A stretch of 64,000 nt of DNA. It comes from PALSA-607 sp036509315. GTDB taxonomy: Bacteria; Actinomycetota; Actinomycetes; Acidothermales; Acidothermaceae. The translations under genes and the position numbers were made by a program. The notes below the pieces were generated by a model that worked only from the letters and a program-made list of their open reading frames with translations, was not told the DNA's origin and did no database searches. How positions within the stretch are numbered: the first letter of the stretch is position 1; every line of letters starts with the position of its first letter. Location: assembly GCA_036509315.1 (NCBI GenBank), contig DATCFU010000153.1, positions 1-64,000 of the forward strand. The letters run 5' to 3'. Of this stretch, positions 61,414 to 64,000 are shown in pieces.

Positions 61414-62916
61414 TTAGCCGTTCGACACGGCGGCGACGACTCTTGCCCGCACTGACGGGTCGTCCCATCGGCGGAAGCTCTGGGCAATAGACAGCCCGCT
61501 GAGCGAGACCAATCCTGACGCGAGCACGAGGCAGGCGTACAACGACTGCTCGTGGGCGGAGAGGGCGAACAGGAGGCCGATGAGGGTCGTGACCGTCGCG
61601 AGCCGCACCGAATACACGGCCATCGCCGCTGGCGGTGCCGGGGTATCGCGGTGCCCCCGAAGGTCGGCCCGGTGCGGAGTTCGGATGGACAGCCTCAGGC
61701 AGGTGGCCAGGACGACCGCGGTGCACGACGCCAGGCAGCAGGCCATCGCCACGATGTCGGCGACCGTGATCGGCCCGGCCGCGCGCACGCTGCCCGCGAT
61801 CGCCGCGACGAAGCAACTCCCGCCGATGGTCTCGCCGAGAACGATCGTTTTTGCGGTCACCGCTAGCCGGGGCGGATGCGGGAGGGTTGCCAGCCAGGTC
61901 GCGCCCCCGGCGTCGAGGCAGAACATGTTGACGCCGTACAGGAGTCCGGCGCCGGCGGCGACGAGCGCAGGGAGCAGCACCAGGGAGTCCCACCGCAACG
62001 CCGCGGTGGCTGCGACGACGCCGGGCAGGACCGCCAGCACGAGCAGGCCGCGGCGCAGCGGTGCGGCCCGCCAGACATTCGCACGGTCGACGCGCACGAG
62101 GGTGGCAAGCGGGCTCGGCGGCATCGGCCGCCGACGCTCGACGCGCGACTCCCGAAACCGCGTGCGATCGCCAGGGCGTCGAAGAGCCCACGCGCAGATC
62201 CGGGGACCACACCACAGACAGCCGACCAAAATTACGACCAGCGCCACGGTTCCGGCTGCCCAAGCGGCGTACCGGTGCGCACCGCCAGCCAGGACGGCAG
62301 ACACCGCCGGCCGTGTCGGCGCGTTGTCGAGCACGCGGTAGCCAAGGTGCACCTGCAGCACGATCAGCGTGGTCACCACGATGGCCGCCAGCAGGGCCCA
62401 CACAGCACGCCTGCCGAGAAGGCTCTGGCGGGCGCCAATCAAAGCCCACGCGACCATTTGACCGGCGACCGTGACCATGGCGACATAGATAAGAGTCGTG
62501 ACCAGGGCGAGTCCGAGGCCAGGGCGGGCACCGGTTACGAACGAGGTCATGCCGAACAGCAGGACGAACTGGCTCATCCATGCCAGGTTCAGCGGCGCGA
62601 CGAGCAGCGACTCCAAGAAGTGCGTCGCTGGTCGGATCGGGTAGGCGACCAGTTGTTCGGGCGGGAACAGCTCGTTGCCGCCACCGGCCGCGAGCGGGGC
62701 GACGAGCGAGAGCACCGCGAAACCGAGGAACGCCGTCGGTCCAAGCACGGTGACGTCGAACGATCGCGAGCGGGGCGCAAGTTGACCCGCGATCACGGCG
62801 GCGCACAGCAGGCCGGGTATGCACGCGGCGAGCACCAGCAGCCCGACCCGTACGCGTTCGGCTCTGACCATCCGCCACCGCAACCGGACCAGGGCCGGGA
62901 GTTGAGCCCCGGTCAT
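61414..62916 (-). CDS. Integral membrane protein, permease partner of the ABC ATPase
   Basis: 500 residues with roughly 12 hydrophobic helices, in two similar halves separated by a cytosolic Arg-rich loop (about 262-285). The ATG at 62914-62916 overlaps the ATPase stop in ATGA. The family resembles large ABC-2-like exporter subunits of actinobacteria; I do not recognise the subfamily. Two other long frames on this strand overlap it but lack membrane pattern and coupling. Confidence 0.82.
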   Translation of the reverse strand: MTGAQLPALVRLRWRMVRAERVRVGLLVLAACIPGLLCAAVIAGQLAPRSRSFDVTVLGPTAFLGFAVLSLVAPLAAGGGNELFPPEQLVAYPIRPATHFLESLLVAPLNLAWMSQFVLLFGMTSFVTGARPGLGLALVTTLIYVAMVTVAGQMVAWALIGARQSLLGRRAVWALLAAIVVTTLIVLQVHLGYRVLDNAPTRPAVSAVLAGGAHRYAAWAAGTVALVVILVGCLWCGPRICAWALRRPGDRTRFRESRVERRRPMPPSPLATLVRVDRANVWRAAPLRRGLLVLAVLPGVVAATAALRWDSLVLLPALVAAGAGLLYGVNMFCLDAGGATWLATLPHPPRLAVTAKTIVLGETIGGSCFVAAIAGSVRAAGPITVADIVAMACCLASCTAVVLATCLRLSIRTPHRADLRGHRDTPAPPAAMAVYSVRLATVTTLIGLLFALSAHEQSLYACLVLASGLVSLSGLSIAQSFRRWDDPSVRARVVAAVSNG

Positions 62917-63644
62917 GACAGCAGCGTTCGGTACCGCAGTTCGCCAGCCGCACCGCGCAACTCGGCAGACGGGCCTGCTGCGACGATCTGCCCTGCGCGC
63001 AGGACGACAACCTCGTCGCACGCCGCTGCCGCGAGCTCGAGCAGGTGCGTTGACACGACGACGGCCGAACCGTTGTCCCGCGCCTCGGAAATCACCCGCA
63101 GAGTGGCGTCGACGCCGAGCGGATCGACGCCGTCGAATGGCTCGTCGAGCAGCAGCACTGACGGCGCGTGCAACACGGCGAGCACGACCGAAAGCCGGCG
63201 CCCCATGCCGTGGGAGAACCCAGCGGTGATCCGATCGGCCGCGCCGACCAGATCGAAGAGATCGAGCAGTTCACTCGCGCGTTCTTTCCAGTCCGGTCCG
63301 AGCCCGCGCAGCTTGGCCGCCAGTGCGAGGTGCTCCCACGGCGTTGCGCGAGGAATCAGGCCGCCGACATCGGGGCAGTAGCCGACGTGCGCCTTCGCCG
63401 ACGCGGGGTCACGCGTCACGTCAACACCTGCGACCATCACCTGCCCGCTTGTGGCAGGCAGGATCCCTGCCAGGACTCGCAACGTGGTCGATTTGCCGGC
63501 GCCGTTGCGACCCACCAGGGCGACGGCTGATGCGGGCTGCACGGTCAGGTCGAGGGAGTGGACCGCGACGACGGGCCCGAACGCGACGCGCAGGCCGATC
63601 GTTTCGACGTGAGCGGGTGTGGTGGCGGGCGCGTGGGCGACCAC
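62913..63644 (-). CDS. ABC transporter ATP-binding protein
   Basis: 243 residues. Walker A VGRNGAGKSTT (about 44-54), Walker B LLLDEPFDGVD and a switch histidine (STHLLELAA) are standard, but the signature is FSHGMGRRLSV rather than LSGGQ. GTG at 63642-63644 follows a strong GGAGGTG site. It is coupled to the 500-residue membrane protein by ATGA, forming an exporter pair of unknown substrate. Confidence 0.92.
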   Translation of the reverse strand: MVAHAPATTPAHVETIGLRVAFGPVVAVHSLDLTVQPASAVALVGRNGAGKSTTLRVLAGILPATSGQVMVAGVDVTRDPASAKAHVGYCPDVGGLIPRATPWEHLALAAKLRGLGPDWKERASELLDLFDLVGAADRITAGFSHGMGRRLSVVLAVLHAPSVLLLDEPFDGVDPLGVDATLRVISEARDNGSAVVVSTHLLELAAAACDEVVVLRAGQIVAAGPSAELRGAAGELRYRTLLS

Positions 63645-63743
63645 TTTTCACCTCCGGCTGCCGCGCGATCTCGCTTGTCTGCTCGACCGTCCCTGCATCC
63701 CACTGAAGGGCATCCCCCTGAAGCCCCCCCCACCTCTCCTAGG

Positions 63744-64000
63744 TCAGGGTGCCATCTGCGCGGTTGGTCCGGGGGGTGAATACAAACCTTCGATGTCGTC
63801 GGCAAATTCGGTCATGACCACGCTTCGCCGCAGCTTAAGCGTCGGGGTGAGCTGGCCGCCGGCTTCGGTGAAGTCGTGATCAAGGATCCGGAAGCGTCGG
63901 ATCGACTCAGCACGCGACACCACCCGGTTGGCATCCTCGACAGCCGCCTCGATCTCGGCCCGCAGCTCGGTGTCTTCGCGCAGGTCGGCCAGGTTCAGCG
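63744..64000 (-). CDS. fadD15: Long-chain acyl-CoA synthetase, C-terminal end (runs off window)
   Basis: The last 85 codons plus a stop at 63744-63746 are present; the gene enters from beyond 64000. The end reads NRVVSRAESIRRFRIL, then GGQLTPTLKLRRSVVM with the conserved Lys-containing TPTLKLRR of adenylating enzymes, and FADDIEGLYSPP. This matches the C-terminus of the FadD15 group, and the M. tuberculosis order also places fadD15 beyond pimB. It activates fatty acids to acyl-CoA. The symbol is from synteny and tail motif and is not certain. Confidence 0.8.
   Translation of the reverse strand, partial: LNLADLREDTELRAEIEAAVEDANRVVSRAESIRRFRILDHDFTEAGGQLTPTLKLRRSVVMTEFADDIEGLYSPPGPTAQMAP

Noticed and set aside
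61394..63010. 538-residue open frame overlapping the ABC permease gene on the same strand
   Set aside because: It is Arg/Pro/Gly-rich without membrane helices. The other frame has the helices, an ATGA-coupled start and a fitting stop.
61876..63381. 501-residue plus-strand open frame over the ABC pair
   Set aside because: It lies opposite two well supported genes and has the composition of a high-GC shadow frame.

Overview
The window is a chromosomal segment of a high-GC actinobacterium. The evidence is the GTG and ATG starts with purine-rich ribosome sites, the TIGR02927-type lipoyl E2, PimB-like mannosyltransferase, ctaC/D/F plus ctaE-qcrCAB respiratory block, PspAA/PspAB, DUF3043 and DUF222/HNH families. 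The backbone order (lipA-lipB, TIGR01777, E2, lpd, pepA, gcvT, cobS/cobT, glycerate kinase, HesB, adenosine kinase, ctaCDF, qcrBAC-ctaE, trpD, exonuclease/UvrC-like, NlpC/P60, pimB, fadD) resembles, from memory, the Mycobacterium tuberculosis Rv2187-Rv2220 region. The species cannot be named from this window, but it looks like a deep-branching actinomycete rather than a Mycobacterium.

Layout. 1-2.9 kb: lipA (cut by the window edge) and lipB, then a divergent membrane Ser/Thr kinase. 3-5.7 kb: PadR regulator and a DrrAB-like ABC exporter. 5.8-17.9 kb: type III glutamine synthetase, CPBP protein, TIGR01777 epimerase, E2-lpd-pepA, DHA2 drug exporter, gcvT and a shikimate-kinase-like protein. 18-27.5 kb: an eight-gene minus-strand vitamin B12 operon headed by a cobalamin riboswitch with a terminator. 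It encodes two secreted, membrane- or wall-held proteins that look like the two halves of transcobalamin, a complete ECF transporter (S, fused A-A', T), an MBL-CobU fusion, CobT and CobS. 27.6-35 kb: small conserved proteins, aldo/keto reductase, DUF3043 protein, pspA-pspAA-htpX-pspAB envelope-stress operon, glycerate kinase, HesB and adenosine kinase. 35-44 kb: aa3 oxidase genes ctaCDF facing ctaE-qcrCAB, with a broken DUF222/HNH gene between them. 44-50.7 kb: degenerate receiver protein, trpD, Lrp-like domain, DEDDh-UvrC-like nuclease, a cyclic-di-AMP riboswitch driving an NlpC/P60 hydrolase, and pimB. 50.7-61.3 kb: a Tad/Flp pilus locus with its own two-component system and a membrane protein next to the pilin. 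61.4-64 kb: an ABC exporter pair and the 3' end of a fadD gene.

How it works together. The B12 operon reads as one pathway: capture corrinoid at the surface, import it by ECF transporter, then rebuild the nucleotide loop (CobU, CobT, CobS), all shut off by cobalamin through the riboswitch. The respiratory genes encode the parts of the actinobacterial cytochrome bcc-aa3 supercomplex. The lip, E2 and lpd genes supply and use lipoate. The Tad genes form an assembly ATPase, platform and pilin set, but TadE/F and the prepilin peptidase are not in this window. No tRNA, rRNA, CRISPR array, insertion sequence or prophage was recognised.
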